From: Coccinella septempunctata
Lineage: Eukaryota; Arthropoda; Insecta; Coleoptera; Coccinellidae
Length of the DNA: 64,000 nucleotides
Assembly: GCF_907165205.1 (NCBI RefSeq)
Contig: NC_058193.1
Span: 3,596,001 to 3,660,000 of the forward strand
Reading direction: 5' to 3'
Shown here: piece after piece, positions 1 to 10,629 of the stretch
Layout: the number at the start of each line of letters is the position of its first letter
Numbering within the stretch: the first letter of the stretch is position 1
Notes under the pieces: model-generated
What the model was told of the DNA's origin: nothing
Database searches by the model: none
What the model saw: the letters and a program-made list of their open reading frames with translations, nothing else
Made by a program: the position numbers and the translations under genes

Positions 1-2
1 GG

Positions 3-2090
3 AATAACATCATCGCCATGCAACAGAAAGGATGCACCAAAGATAGCCGAGGGTGCAAAGAACAACTAATAATAGATTCAGTTATCTGCAATCAAGCGTT
101 CTCCAAGCGAAGGAATCTTTACGCTGCGTACATAGACTACAAAAAAGCATTCGATTCTATACCTCACGAATGGCTCTTGACGATCTTGAAGATTTACAAG
201 GTGGATCCCAATATTGTTAAGTTCCTGAAAAACGCCATGTCAACCTGGCGTACTAGTCTTCAAATGAAAGCAGCAGATTGCTCCATTACAACAGGACCTA
301 TTCCAATAAGACGCGGAATTTTCCAAGGAGACTCGCTGAGCCCTCTGTGGTTCTGCATGGCCCTGAATCCCTTGTCTCATAGATTGAATTCTACGGACTA
401 CGGATTTTCCATCAAGAGCGGCAGTAGAATTATGATGAAACTGAATCATCTCCTTTACATGGACGACTTGAAACTCTTCGCATCTACCAAAAAACAAATG
501 CAACTGATGCTGAAAATGGTGGAAGGATTCTCGGAAGACATCAAAATGAAGTTTGGACTAGAAAAATGTCGACTGCTTAACATAACGAGAGGGAAAATAG
601 AAGATGGTACGTTCAAACTCAAGGAAGGTGCAGAAATTGAAGCATTAAAGGAAGGAGACACATACAAGTATCTAGGCATCAAACAGGCAAGAAAAATCAA
701 TCAGACCCAAATGAAGAAAGAATTAACGGAGGAGTTCACCCGAAGATTGAGGAGGATAATGAGAACTGGTCTTAACAGCAAGAATCTGATAAAAGCGATT
801 AACACCTACGCTTGCTCGGCGCTGAGCTATTCATTTGGTATTATCTCTTGGACGACCACCGATTTAGCAGCTTTACAGAGAAAAATAAGGACGATGCTGA
901 CTAAACACAATAAACATCACCCCAAAAGCTCAATAGAACGGACAGAGCTGCCACGACATCTTGGGGGTAGAGGAATTGTTGATTTGTCCAACCGTATGTC
1001 CCAGGAAATTGAAGGACTTCGAAAATATTTCTTGAGCAAGGCAGCTTCGTCAGAACTCCATCGAGTAGTTTGTGTTGCTGATAGTTCTACACCATTAAAG
1101 CTACAACAGGATCACTTGGAAACCGTCGAACACTCTGCAGAAAGTAAAATGCAGAAACTGATTGGCAAGCCTTTGCATGGGAGGCACCAGAACGAGGTCA
1201 ACCATGATTACGTCGACATATCTGCGTCGAACTACTGGTTGACTTCCGGAAGGTTGTTTCCTGAGACAGAGGGCTTCATGCTCGCCATCCAGGATCAGGT
1301 TATTCCAACAAGAAATTACATGAAGTACATCGCCAAGGATGCCTCAGTGGCGGACGATAGCTGTCGTTATGGCTGTGCGACACATGAAACTATCCAGCAC
1401 ATCACCGGGGGATGTCAGAAGTTCGCGGGCACGGAGTACAAGAATAGACATGATGCTGTTGCCAAGATTCTTCACCAAGAATTGGCACTAAAACACCAAC
1501 TTCTAAGTTCGAAAAAGGTTCCTTATTACAATTACCATCCGGATGCTGTGCTGGAAAATGAACATCACAAGCTCTACTGGGATCGCACGGTTCTGACAGA
1601 CCGGAAAATAACCCACAATAGACCAGACCTCATATTGCTCAATAAGGATGAGGACAGAGCACTATTCATCGATGTGGCGATTCCAAATAATAACAATCTT
1701 CTAGATAGGCACACTGAAAAAATTTCAAAATACAGAGATCTCGAGGAACAAACCAGAAGACAGTGGAAGCTCAAAGATATCAAGACCATCCCTATTGTCA
1801 TTTCATCTACAGGCCTGATACCGAAGAAACTACTGGAGAACTTGAGGAAACTTCAGTTAGACGAAAATATCTATAGAGTCATGCAGAAGGCGGTACTGCT
1901 CGGAACGGCGAGAACTGTACGCAAGTACATGGGAAATGCAGAGGAACACCGTCTGCGTCGACAGGAAGTGCGGGTGGAGCAGGAATCCAACCTACAGCAG
2001 GGAGGCGAGGAGCGACCCGGACCCGACCACCATCATGAGCCCGAAAACCTGGAAAGGGCTCCAACAGAGCTTAATCCTTTTGATATCTGA
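3..2090 (+). CDS. R4/R2-type non-LTR retrotransposon polyprotein, 3' part (cut by window edge)
   Basis: This is a reverse transcriptase plus restriction-like endonuclease (REL) that makes cDNA by target-primed reverse transcription. The frame is open from base 3, so the first ATG at 18 is not the true start. Counting from that ATG, RT motif A (DYKKAFDS) lies near residue 41, FQGDSLSPL near 103 and the catalytic YMDD aspartates at 149-150. A CCHC-like knuckle begins at C449 (CRYGC...H...C). The REL signature RPDLIL...FIDVAIP has its acidic residues near 537 and 552. Order RT-knuckle-REL in one ORF is typical of the R2/R4/Dong group, and the (TAA)n 3' junction favours R4/Dong. The visible frame has no stop until 2088. 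The N-terminal DNA-binding part lies outside the window. Confidence 0.85.
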   Translation, partial: NNIIAMQQKGCTKDSRGCKEQLIIDSVICNQAFSKRRNLYAAYIDYKKAFDSIPHEWLLTILKIYKVDPNIVKFLKNAMSTWRTSLQMKAADCSITTGPIPIRRGIFQGDSLSPLWFCMALNPLSHRLNSTDYGFSIKSGSRIMMKLNHLLYMDDLKLFASTKKQMQLMLKMVEGFSEDIKMKFGLEKCRLLNITRGKIEDGTFKLKEGAEIEALKEGDTYKYLGIKQARKINQTQMKKELTEEFTRRLRRIMRTGLNSKNLIKAINTYACSALSYSFGIISWTTTDLAALQRKIRTMLTKHNKHHPKSSIERTELPRHLGGRGIVDLSNRMSQEIEGLRKYFLSKAASSELHRVVCVADSSTPLKLQQDHLETVEHSAESKMQKLIGKPLHGRHQNEVNHDYVDISASNYWLTSGRLFPETEGFMLAIQDQVIPTRNYMKYIAKDASVADDSCRYGCATHETIQHITGGCQKFAGTEYKNRHDAVAKILHQELALKHQLLSSKKVPYYNYHPDAVLENEHHKLYWDRTVLTDRKITHNRPDLILLNKDEDRALFIDVAIPNNNNLLDRHTEKISKYRDLEEQTRRQWKLKDIKTIPIVISSTGLIPKKLLENLRKLQLDENIYRVMQKAVLLGTARTVRKYMGNAEEHRLRRQEVRVEQESNLQQGGEERPGPDHHHEPENLERAPTELNPFDI

Positions 2091-2165
2091 GATATCTGGG
2101 ATAAGTGAATTTTCCTCTGGAGAGGAGTGTGAAAGCCGCAAGGCTAAAGTCATAATAATAATAAG
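2091..2165 (+). other. 3' UTR and TAA-rich tail of the first R4-type element
   Basis: A short 3' UTR contains TCCTCTGGAGAGGA and ends in ATAATAATAA. The same 3' end recurs at 41383-41424 and 45448-45515, which defines the family's terminus and shows that its junctions are TAA-rich, as in Dong/R4 elements. Confidence 0.7.
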
Positions 2166-4597
2166 CATAGGAAAAGGCTAAATCGACTTGACATCAAAAT
2201 AAAATCAATGAGGCAGCAGGCATCTTGGTACCAATGTGTCATAGATGTTCTGAAAGGAAAAACTAAACCGAGCAAGAGAATGAAGGAGATGATTGAGGAG
2301 CTTCGTGCTACACATGGTACCGTTAACTTGCCCACAGTCCATCTACTGGAGCAGAAAGCTGTAGATAAAATAAGATCACTTGCAGCAGCACGAAAGAAAT
2401 TGATAAGGAGAAAAAGATGGATCGAAGATAACAACACCTTCACCGCGGAACCATCGAAATTATTTCAACCTCAACAGCAAGAGGTGCAAAACCCACCATC
2501 ACCTCAGGACGTCGAAGAGTTTTGGAAAAGCCTGTACGAACAACCAGCAAAAACCAGGGATACTCCAGCACTTCCCAGATTCCAGCAGATGTGTGATCAA
2601 ACCCTACAGCAGAACGAAGAACTTTCTGAAATATCAGCCGAAGATATTAGACAAGCCCTTAAGAACAAGAATGATTTCACAGCACCCGGACCAGACGGTA
2701 TTCAGAACTACTGGTGGAAGAGCTTTCCGGCTACACATAAACACCTGGCAAGATTATTCAGCGGAATGCTGATTCGCCGTGAGCCAATTCCTTCATGGTT
2801 GGTGGAGGGTAGGACAGTGCTAATACCAAAATCAGGGGACTTAGGGCAACCCAAGAACTATCGCCCAATCACTTGCCTCAATACACTGTACAAGATACTC
2901 ACAAGTGTTATTCAAGATCGAATTCTGAGGGTTATTGGACCAGTGTGGGACAGTATCTACGAACAGAGGGGAGCGAAGAAAGGAGTGCAAGGATGCAAGG
3001 ACAACTTGCTGATCGACAAGAGCGTATGCCTAGACGCCAGACATTACAAGCGCGACCTACATACATCATAGTTAGACTACGCGAAAGCATTTGACACCTC
3101 GCCGCACGACCTGATCATACGGCTATTAAGAATGCTGAAAGTCCACCCTAACATCATCCATGCGATAGAAGCCATCATTGCGTTGTGGAAAACGAAGTTT
3201 GCCATCCGAGCAGAGGGACGAACCGTTTATACGGGATGGGTGAGGTACAGAAGAGGAGTGTTCCAGGGAGATTCGCTAAGCCCGTTATTATTCTGCATAA
3301 CACTCATGCCACTATCAATTGAGCTGAGGGCAAGCAAAATAGGATACAAGGCCGGTCCACCAGGCAGAAGGAACCACCTGATCTCCCACCTTATGTACGT
3401 GGACGACTTGAAACTCTACGCTCCCTCCAGGACCGCACTACAGCAACTATTGAATATCGTTTCCGACTACACCTCTGCAATGGGAATGTCATTTGGCTTG
3501 GACAAGTGTGCTGTTTTTCATCTCCGCAGGGGAAGGGTTGATGATCCAGGAGAAGATATCCAACTGGAAGATGGAATGACTTTTCGATGTCTCGAAGAGG
3601 GAGAAACTTACAAGTTTTTCGGGATGAAACAGAGGGGAGTACTGGAGACAATCCAAATAAAGGACGCCTTATCAGCCAGCTACAAGAAGAAGCTGAGAGA
3701 CATCTGGAAATCACAGCTGTCAGGAAAGAACAAAGTATCAGCTACAAATATGCTAGCCATCCCGATACTTACCTACTCTTTCGGGGTGGTAAACTAGACG
3801 GTGAACGAACTCCTCGATCTTGATAGGTCAACAAGAAAAACGATGAACATGAATCGTAGCCTTCACCCAAATAGCTCGATTCAGAGGATATACCTTCCCC
3901 GAAGCCAGGGGGTAGAGGATTGCAATGTTTGGAATACCAACACTATCAACAAACATTAGAAACAGCAGTAAGGGTCCTAAGAAGTGAAGATCCGCTTCTG
4001 AAGTTTGTAGCTCAGCATGAACTCGCGAACCACGGAGCCTTCCTATTCCGAGCTGGACAGAGAGCCTTGGAGAAGCTCGGTATAACCGGCGTGTCGATCG
4101 ATTCTGAGCGTGCTGGAGCACCGATCACTCAAGCGGACCAAAGAAGGCTAGCAAGACTGATCCGGAAGTCTCAGTCGAATACATTACTCGAACATCATAT
4201 GAGTAAGAGCCTGCACTCCATATTTTTCAGGAGTTTAAAAGACCAAGATCTGTCGGAAGAATTGTCTTTCGCCTTTCTAAAGTCAGCTAGCCTTTAAAAA
4301 AAAAAAAAATAAAAAAAAAATAATAATAAAACACAAAACAACATAGTGATGAAGGAAGAGAAAAAAAGGCAAAAATACAAAGATCTTGTTTTCGAGCTTG
4401 GAACTATGTACCCGGGTCATAAAGTCAGGATGGTTGTACTGATCATAGGATGTCTCGGAGGAATGAGAGCCAACTACGTGGAAGAATTGAAGATTATTCC
4501 GGCCTGCAGATCTTGGGCCGAGATACTAGCGCACAGAATGCAGAAGGCGGTGTTGCTTGGGTCACTGCATGTCATCAGATCCCATGAACTCTAGATG
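2166..4597 (+). pseudogene. Second R4-type non-LTR element, decayed
   Basis: The same protein family as the element before it, in the same orientation and starting straight after its TAA tail. The frame already reads as coding at about 2166, so it is 5'-truncated or interrupted. It includes the fingers region (APGPDGIQNYWWK, YRPITCLNTLYK), motif A (DYAKAFDT), FQGDSLSPLLF and the YVDD box near 3400. In-frame TAG codons fall at 3069-3071 and 3795-3797, and the frame shifts near 3910. The zinc knuckle and REL core are missing: an A-rich stretch at 4290-4345 replaces them, after which the family C-terminus resumes (RMQKAVLLGS, compared with VMQKAVLLGT in the first copy). It should not be functional. 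Confidence 0.8.
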
Positions 4598-4795
4598 CCA
4601 CTTGCAGCTCATTTCTTTTGTTAAGGGACGCTGCAAGGGCTGGACGAAGAACTTCTCCGTGGAATGTGTGAGGGGTTTTTAGTGTGTAGCCAAACAAGAT
4701 CTCGGAGTCTCACACTACCTAGAGTGCGGACCCTCTGGGTGCCCATAAAGGGTTTTCCCCTCACACGAAGGAAAAAAAAATGATAATAATAATAG
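4598..4795 (+). other. 3' UTR and TGATAATAATAATAG tail of the second R4-type element
   Basis: Non-coding sequence ending in a TAA-type repeat at 4781-4795. It differs from the first element's 3' UTR, so the two belong to different subfamilies. The tail abuts the 3' end of the minus-strand element that follows. Confidence 0.55.
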
Positions 4796-4864
4796 TTTAT
4801 TGATCCTTTTAGACATAACAAGGTATGTATAGGACAAGTCACAGTTGAAAAGTTGGAAGTTACT

Positions 4865-7861
4865 TCAAATATCAAAATTATCGTGAAAGTACTCATTAAC
4901 ACTATAATAACACTTTTGCAGAAGTATCTGCTTAACAACTTTCTTAAAATTAATTACATTAAGAGACCTAATATTACGTGGAAGGTGGTTGAATATTTTA
5001 ATGCATTGATACTTAGGTGACACTTCAAACTTGGTTGTCCTATGTTTGGGTATTGACAATATGACATCATTTCTAGTATTATAGGAATGGAAGCTAGAAA
5101 GTTTTACCAGATCATTCTGATTTTCCTTAACAAAAATCAAACACCTAAAAATGAAAATAGAAGCAAGTGGTAATATTCTATTTTCCAAAAAGACTGGTCT
5201 ACAAGACGATCGTGGTGCAACATTATATATTAAACGCAAAATTCTTTTTTGGAGAATAAAAACTCTATTAGCATCTGTCGAATTCCCCCATAATAAGATA
5301 TTATATGTTAGGTGGCTAAAAACCAAACTGTAGTAGATATTCATAAGTGAATCCAAGGGAAGTAAAAATCTGATCCGACATAATGCATAATAAGAACTGT
5401 ACAGTTTTTTACATACTGCATCTATGTGTGCATCCCATTTTAGATGCCTATCGATATTTATGCCAAGAAATTTTATGACGTCCTTTGATGAGATGACAGA
5501 GTCTGAATATCGGGCCACAAGGGCAGTGACATTGTCAGAAATAGAAAAATAAATACATTCGGTCTTATTTACATTGATCATGATGGCATTTACATGACAC
5601 CAATCAACAAAGCACTGTATCAATAAGTCACATAACCTCTGCAGCTCATCCAAGGTATCCGCAGCAACTGCCAAAGAGAAATCATCGGCAAACAGGATAG
5701 CTCGAAGTATTTTGGATAGCTGGTTGCGAGTATTGCTTCTATTAATGAACAGTTTCCTCAAATTCTCCGGAAGGTCGTTGATAAACAACAGAAATAAAAG
5801 TGGTCCCAGCACAGACCCCTGCGGTACCCCCAGTTTCAGACTATGTGTACTTGATGATGCATCACGAACCCTAACAGATACAACTCTCCCTTCAAGATAA
5901 CTTTTAATCCACTCAAGAAATACTCCCCTGAATCCCAAATTATAGCATTTGTCGAGTATAAACTGAAAAGAGATACTGTCAAATGCTTTGGACAGGTCAA
6001 AAAATAATCCCGCGACATGCGAACCATTGTCAAGACACTCGTAAACAAATTCAACAAATTCCAGAGCCGCAGATTGAGTTGAGCGACCTGATCTGAAACC
6101 GTGCTGTGAAGTAGTAAGCAACTTAAATTTATCCAGGAATTTGATCATCCTATTGAACACTAACCATTCGAACACCTTAGAAAAACAACTGAGGATTGAG
6201 ATAGGTCTATAATTACCAACATCGAAAACATTCCCTTTTTTATGCACAGGGATAATAGTAGCCTTTTTGAGACAATTTGGAAAAACTCCAGTCGTAATCG
6301 ATTTATTGATCAAGTAAGCAAAATGTCGTCCGATAACAGGGCCTATCATTTTAATGATCCGTGCAGAGATAAAGTCTCCACCTGAAGTACTATTTTTAAG
6401 AGATTTCAGGATATCTACCACCTCATGCTCCAATACTGGATAGAAGAAAAAGTTATTATTCTGAATACAAGAAGTGGTACATGAAATGGACAACGCATTT
6501 TTATAATATTGACTGAGGCTTGTCTCCGCAATGGATGTGAAATACCCAGCAAATATCTCTGCCACAGCTTCATCCTTATCAATCAAAATACCATCAACAT
6601 CAAGTACAATTGATTTATGATCGGCACATTTACGACCAGTCACTGTATTTACCAGGTTCCAAACGGTTCTATTTCTGTTGGTAGATTTTTCGATGAGGTC
6701 ACGGTTGTAATCTAATTTAGCGTTTCTCAACAAATTTCTATAAGAATATTTGGCATTTTTATACAAACGATAGACAGATAGGCTTCCGGTATTGACGTGC
6801 AACCAATGAAGATTTTGCAGGTCCTTTTTAGCCGTGATAATTTCAGAGGAAACAGGTATTTTGTTGTTATTGGCATAGCTAGAACAATATATAAAAGGAC
6901 AACAGGCTTCAAAACTACTTTGAATTAAATCTAAGAAAATTTTGAAACATTCATCAACATGCGGTTTTTTATACAATTCTTGAAAATCACAATTGGATAT
7001 ACTACATTCAAAATCTTTCAGTTTTTGAGGACATAAATTTCTAACTAACTTTGATGTTTTAATATTTGTATGCTTAATAGCGACCTGTACCATAAGTGAA
7101 ATAACCCGATGATCACTAATGTGAGGTTCATAAACTACAACATCACAATCCTGCAAATTTGCGTTTGTTAATACATAATCAACCTTGGAGATAGAAGTAT
7201 GTCCAGTGATATCCGTAAAGACTCTAGTTGGATCACTCGAGGAAACGCTCAAGTTAAAGCAGTTCATCAAATCAAATAACAACTTGCGATTCTTACAATC
7301 AGCATTTAAAAAATCAACGTTCAAATCTCCACATAGAAAAATCAATTCCGCAGAAGTATAACAATAATTCAGAGCAACAGAAATTCTATTAAGAAAATTC
7401 TGAAAGTCCCCAGAACCAGATCTATAAACACTTACGATGGCTATTTTTATATCACGAGCAATCACCAAGATACCACTGATTTCACAATCCATTTCTTCTG
7501 AAAATCGTGACACGCACAGACTCCTAGTGGGCACTCCATCCCTAATGTAGATCATAGAACCCCCGTGAGCTCTAGAGGAGCGGCAGTAGTAATCCGCTAG
7601 GATGTACCCAGGAAAGGTCATAGTTTTGATACTATATGGATTACACCAGTGCTCAGCAAGACTTAAAACATCAGGTTTTTCATCAGACAAACATTTTGCA
7701 AGAATATCCATCTTATTTGAGACGCACTGTACATTTAGTTGTATGATTTTTAATTTATTTTTGACGTCAGTTATTTGACTAGATTTATCAGGATTCAAGA
7801 AGCAGGATTCTTCATAGGTTTCGGTTGAAAAAACCGATGAACACCAGCATTTCTCGGCCAA
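4865..7861 (-). CDS. ORF2: APE endonuclease and reverse transcriptase
   Basis: 998 aa, uninterrupted. An AP-type endonuclease occupies roughly residues 35-265: QLNVQ, the acidic LAEHW, GDLNVDF and the terminal SDHR. The RT follows with YRPISILSCFSKVFE, motif A FFDLSKAFDS, motif B GVPQGSVLGPLLFLLFINDL and motif C FADD, whose aspartates are residues 726-727. The C-terminus (KCYYSVNEYF) is shared with the truncated copy at 32.8 kb. This protein nicks the target and copies its own RNA. All visible catalytic residues are present, so it could be functional. CR1/Jockey group (possibly Daphne-like) is the best label; the exact clade needs a tree. Confidence 0.85.
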   Translation of the reverse strand: MAEKCWCSSVFSTETYEESCFLNPDKSSQITDVKNKLKIIQLNVQCVSNKMDILAKCLSDEKPDVLSLAEHWCNPYSIKTMTFPGYILADYYCRSSRAHGGSMIYIRDGVPTRSLCVSRFSEEMDCEISGILVIARDIKIAIVSVYRSGSGDFQNFLNRISVALNYCYTSAELIFLCGDLNVDFLNADCKNRKLLFDLMNCFNLSVSSSDPTRVFTDITGHTSISKVDYVLTNANLQDCDVVVYEPHISDHRVISLMVQVAIKHTNIKTSKLVRNLCPQKLKDFECSISNCDFQELYKKPHVDECFKIFLDLIQSSFEACCPFIYCSSYANNNKIPVSSEIITAKKDLQNLHWLHVNTGSLSVYRLYKNAKYSYRNLLRNAKLDYNRDLIEKSTNRNRTVWNLVNTVTGRKCADHKSIVLDVDGILIDKDEAVAEIFAGYFTSIAETSLSQYYKNALSISCTTSCIQNNNFFFYPVLEHEVVDILKSLKNSTSGGDFISARIIKMIGPVIGRHFAYLINKSITTGVFPNCLKKATIIPVHKKGNVFDVGNYRPISILSCFSKVFEWLVFNRMIKFLDKFKLLTTSQHGFRSGRSTQSAALEFVEFVYECLDNGSHVAGLFFDLSKAFDSISFQFILDKCYNLGFRGVFLEWIKSYLEGRVVSVRVRDASSSTHSLKLGVPQGSVLGPLLFLLFINDLPENLRKLFINRSNTRNQLSKILRAILFADDFSLAVAADTLDELQRLCDLLIQCFVDWCHVNAIMINVNKTECIYFSISDNVTALVARYSDSVISSKDVIKFLGINIDRHLKWDAHIDAVCKKLYSSYYALCRIRFLLPLDSLMNIYYSLVFSHLTYNILLWGNSTDANRVFILQKRILRLIYNVAPRSSCRPVFLENRILPLASIFIFRCLIFVKENQNDLVKLSSFHSYNTRNDVILSIPKHRTTKFEVSPKYQCIKIFNHLPRNIRSLNVINFKKVVKQILLQKCYYSVNEYFHDNFDI

Positions 7862-8850
7862 TTAGATCCATCCATAGCTTTTTCATGCTCAGAAGTAGGT
7901 ATGAGAACTTTGAATGACGAGTAACTTTCAGGATACCTTGACACGAGTTTCTCGCATTTCACAGATGAGAAATTATTGCTGAGAAAGTTTTGGAGATTAT
8001 CTGCCGTAATTTCGGGTTTTAAGTTAGACACATGAAACGCCTTATATTTTTCGAGTCCCTCAACGTGAGAAACCACTGAACTGCTTCCAATAATACGCAT
8101 ACTATTACGTTTTTTAATAAACTTCTTTGGGGTAACAACATTCCAATCCATATCGTTCTTCACATTTAACTTGTGAGTTAAAGTTTCATTTTCACGAGAA
8201 ATCCTCCTGTTACTATTTTTATTATCACTGGGCACTACAACTGACGATTCAGATGAAGCGGCTGAAGTACTTGCCTCGGTCGACTTTCTTCCGGTACCAC
8301 CTGTAGCGGCCGATTTCACAGGAGCGGCAGATGGAGTATCTTTACCTTTAACAATGTCGCTGAATTTCTCAGACGTGACGATGTTCGCATATGTGTGTTT
8401 ATATTCTTTTTCATAATCTTTACGCGTATTTATGTAAGCATCGCTTTTTGTTGAGAGTTTGTTGATAATTTCCTCCTTAACCAACAATTGATCTTCAAGC
8501 GTTGAGATTTTAAATTTCAAAAGGGAATTGTTTTCCATTAAAATTGAATTCTTCGATTCTAACTCACTTATTATTTTTAAGAGGAGCTCATGATGGGTGG
8601 ACTGAGCACTTATTTGTTTGTTCACACTGTCAGACATTGGGGAAATATCCGTAGTAATGGAATCACCTGATATTGACAGATCAATATTACAACATTTTAT
8701 TATTTTTTTACCACATCCTGGATGGTACACTTTGGCACAAATGATACACTTTGTACTACTCTTTACTATTGTTCGTTTACACGAACCGCATTCGGGAATA
8801 GAAATTTGTAGAGACTCGTTCGTACCGACTTTCTTGCTCGACGACATCAT
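7795..8850 (-). CDS. ORF1: zinc-finger and coiled-coil nucleic-acid-binding protein
   Basis: 351 aa. The N-terminus has a cysteine/histidine cluster (CGSCKR...CIICAKVYHPGC...CC), a treble-clef or PHD-like finger at about residues 20-55. Next comes a heptad-rich segment (ELESKNSILMENNSLL) near residues 90-125, predicted coiled coil, then a serine/threonine-rich linker. A C-terminal segment near residues 270-350 (FHVSNLKPEITADNLQNFL) could be RRM-like. ORF1 proteins of CR1-group elements act as RNA-binding chaperones. The ORF2 start lies within its last 67 bases, so ORF2 is probably translated by reinitiation. Confidence 0.75.
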   Translation of the reverse strand: MMSSSKKVGTNESLQISIPECGSCKRTIVKSSTKCIICAKVYHPGCGKKIIKCCNIDLSISGDSITTDISPMSDSVNKQISAQSTHHELLLKIISELESKNSILMENNSLLKFKISTLEDQLLVKEEIINKLSTKSDAYINTRKDYEKEYKHTYANIVTSEKFSDIVKGKDTPSAAPVKSAATGGTGRKSTEASTSAASSESSVVVPSDNKNSNRRISRENETLTHKLNVKNDMDWNVVTPKKFIKKRNSMRIIGSSSVVSHVEGLEKYKAFHVSNLKPEITADNLQNFLSNNFSSVKCEKLVSRYPESYSSFKVLIPTSEHEKAMDGSNWPRNAGVHRFFQPKPMKNPAS

Positions 8851-9545
8851 GTCGAATGCTTATCCATTACCACAGTCGATTTTCCCTTATCAGACCTCAT
8901 TATTAACAGGTTCGGGTGGGCCCGGAGGAAGTTTCTTGCATTCATGAATGCCCCAGCCAACGGACTTCTGCGTTCCAACTGGTTGTTCGCTCTATGATAG
9001 TAGTTCGTTATGACGTTGGCACTCTGAGTTCGAATGAGGTTTTTTATTTCGTCCTGTACTTGAAGATTTTGAATACAGTATTCTATGTCTTTAATCATGG
9101 ATGGAATCGGAATTTTCTCCCTCGATGGTGTCAGACTCAGGTTGGGGCCCAAAGACAGAATCATCTGTACTCCTTGGGGGATCAGTACATTGGTATAATT
9201 GTACAGTGCTTCATCAGAAGCATCGCAGACAATCGGTCTGTACTTGCCAGAATTGCACAGACGCCTAAACTTCATCCTATTCCTTCTTTTTATTGTTTGA
9301 AACAATTTCTCATAGTTAACCCCACATCTCCGTGAGAAAGCATCATACAAACCACGGGGAAGAAGGTTCACCAAGGCTCTATAGGTATCAGCGAGTTTAA
9401 GCTTTACCCTGTCTAAACTCCATATCGTTATCTTCACTTCCAAGTTCAAAACTGATTTTTGGAATCTTCTGGCAATATTCTGACTACGGTTGCGGTATGG
9501 GCAATCTTCTTCCAGTCCTAAAATGGTTATTATTATTTTGTTTTT
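8847..9545 (-). pseudogene. Penelope-like element, N-terminal coding fragment
   Basis: Reads leftward from about 9545. The N-terminal region leads to the PLE fingers motif (SDKGKSTVVMDK). The frame is open upstream of the nominal Met at 9449, back to about 9540. It stops abruptly at about 8860, where the CR1/Jockey-group element begins, so palm and GIY-YIG domains are absent. No continuation was found beyond that LINE's 3' end near 4.8 kb. It is arranged head to head with the plus-strand PLE part beginning at 9549. Confidence 0.75.
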
Positions 9546-9548
9546 CAG

Positions 9549-10629
9549 GGACGATACTATTTACAGTTGGATGGAAGTGCGATGGGTAATCCCGCTAGTC
9601 CAGCTTTGGCTGCACTTGTCATGGAGGAGGCTGTGAGGGAGTGCTTGGGGCGTTTGAGTTTTGTGGTTCCCTTCATCGAAATTTACGTGGATGACACATT
9701 TCTGGCGATCCCTAAAGATAAATCTGATGAACTTTTATCGGTGTTCAATGGCTTTCACCCGCGCCTGCAGTTCACTATAGAACAAGAAAATAATGGTGTT
9801 GTAAACTTTTTAGATGTTAGAGTGATCAGGCAGGACAACGGATCTATGAAGACACAGTGGTATTCTAAGCCTACTAGTTCCAATCGTATACTTAACTATT
9901 TTTCAGAATGCAGTAGATCTTACAAAATTGCATCAATAAAGAATCTGTTGTTCAGATCGATCAAACTCAGTGATCTTGAGTTTAGAGATGAAAATTTGGC
10001 TAAAATTAGGATGGTTCTTCGAATGAATAATTACCCATCCAACCTAGTTAATAAAATCATCAATGAATATCAGCCTGATTCACGTTCGAGAACCCCTGTT
10101 CAGTACCTACTCGTTTTTCAGATTTCCGTATATTCCAGTGGTCTCACTGAAGATGGAAAGAATTGTCCAGTCATATTCCGATTCCGCGAAATTCGCTTTA
10201 TATAATACCATGACTACATCTTTGTTGTTTTCTCAATTGAAAGACAGAACACCGGCACTTGAAAATTCCAACGTTGTGTACAAGATTTCATGCAATTCCT
10301 GCTCTAAATCCTACATTGGACAAACCAGACAGTTATTAAAGAACAGAATTAGACAACACTGTTATGATTGTGGTGAAAAGAAATAAAAGAATAGACAAAG
10401 AGGAGAACAAACTGCTTTGGCATCCCATCATTTTGAGACCAACCACTGCTTCAATTTTGATAATGTTAAAATTTTAGACAGAGAAGAAAATTGGTTGAAG
10501 CGTAACATCAGCGAAATGATTCAAATCAAATTAAATGATACTGTCAACAACAGAACGGACACACAGAATCTGAGCTCCATTTACGCAAATATCTTACACA
10601 GCTACAAATTGAATGTTAATCTGCCTTGA
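9549..10629 (+). pseudogene. Penelope-like element, RT palm to GIY-YIG endonuclease
   Basis: This is the 3' half of a PLE protein. RT motif B reads YLQLDGSAMGNPASPAL and motif C IYVDDTFLAI, then NFLDVRVI. The GIY-YIG nuclease follows (VYKISCNSCSKSYIGQT, RIRQH), then the C-terminal block (ALASHHFETNH). A frameshift near 10120 and an in-frame TAA at 10384-10386 break the frame. The sequence just before motif B is TTTTGTTTTTCAG, a good 3' splice site at 9548, and motif A is absent on this strand. The N-terminal half therefore lies in an upstream exon that has been lost or inverted. Confidence 0.8.

Larger units (their letters stand above)
4796..8860 (-). mobile_element. CR1/Jockey-group non-LTR retrotransposon, both ORFs open
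   Basis: Two-ORF LINE on the minus strand with ORF1 at 8850-7795 and ORF2 at 7861-4865, overlapping by 67 bases. Its 3' end ends in an AATAAACTATTATTATTATC-type tail. The 5' boundary sits only about 10 bases before the ORF1 start, inside a PLE coding frame, so the promoter region is probably missing. Related 3' ends occur at 32.6 kb, 37.5 kb and 43.6 kb. Confidence 0.8.
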
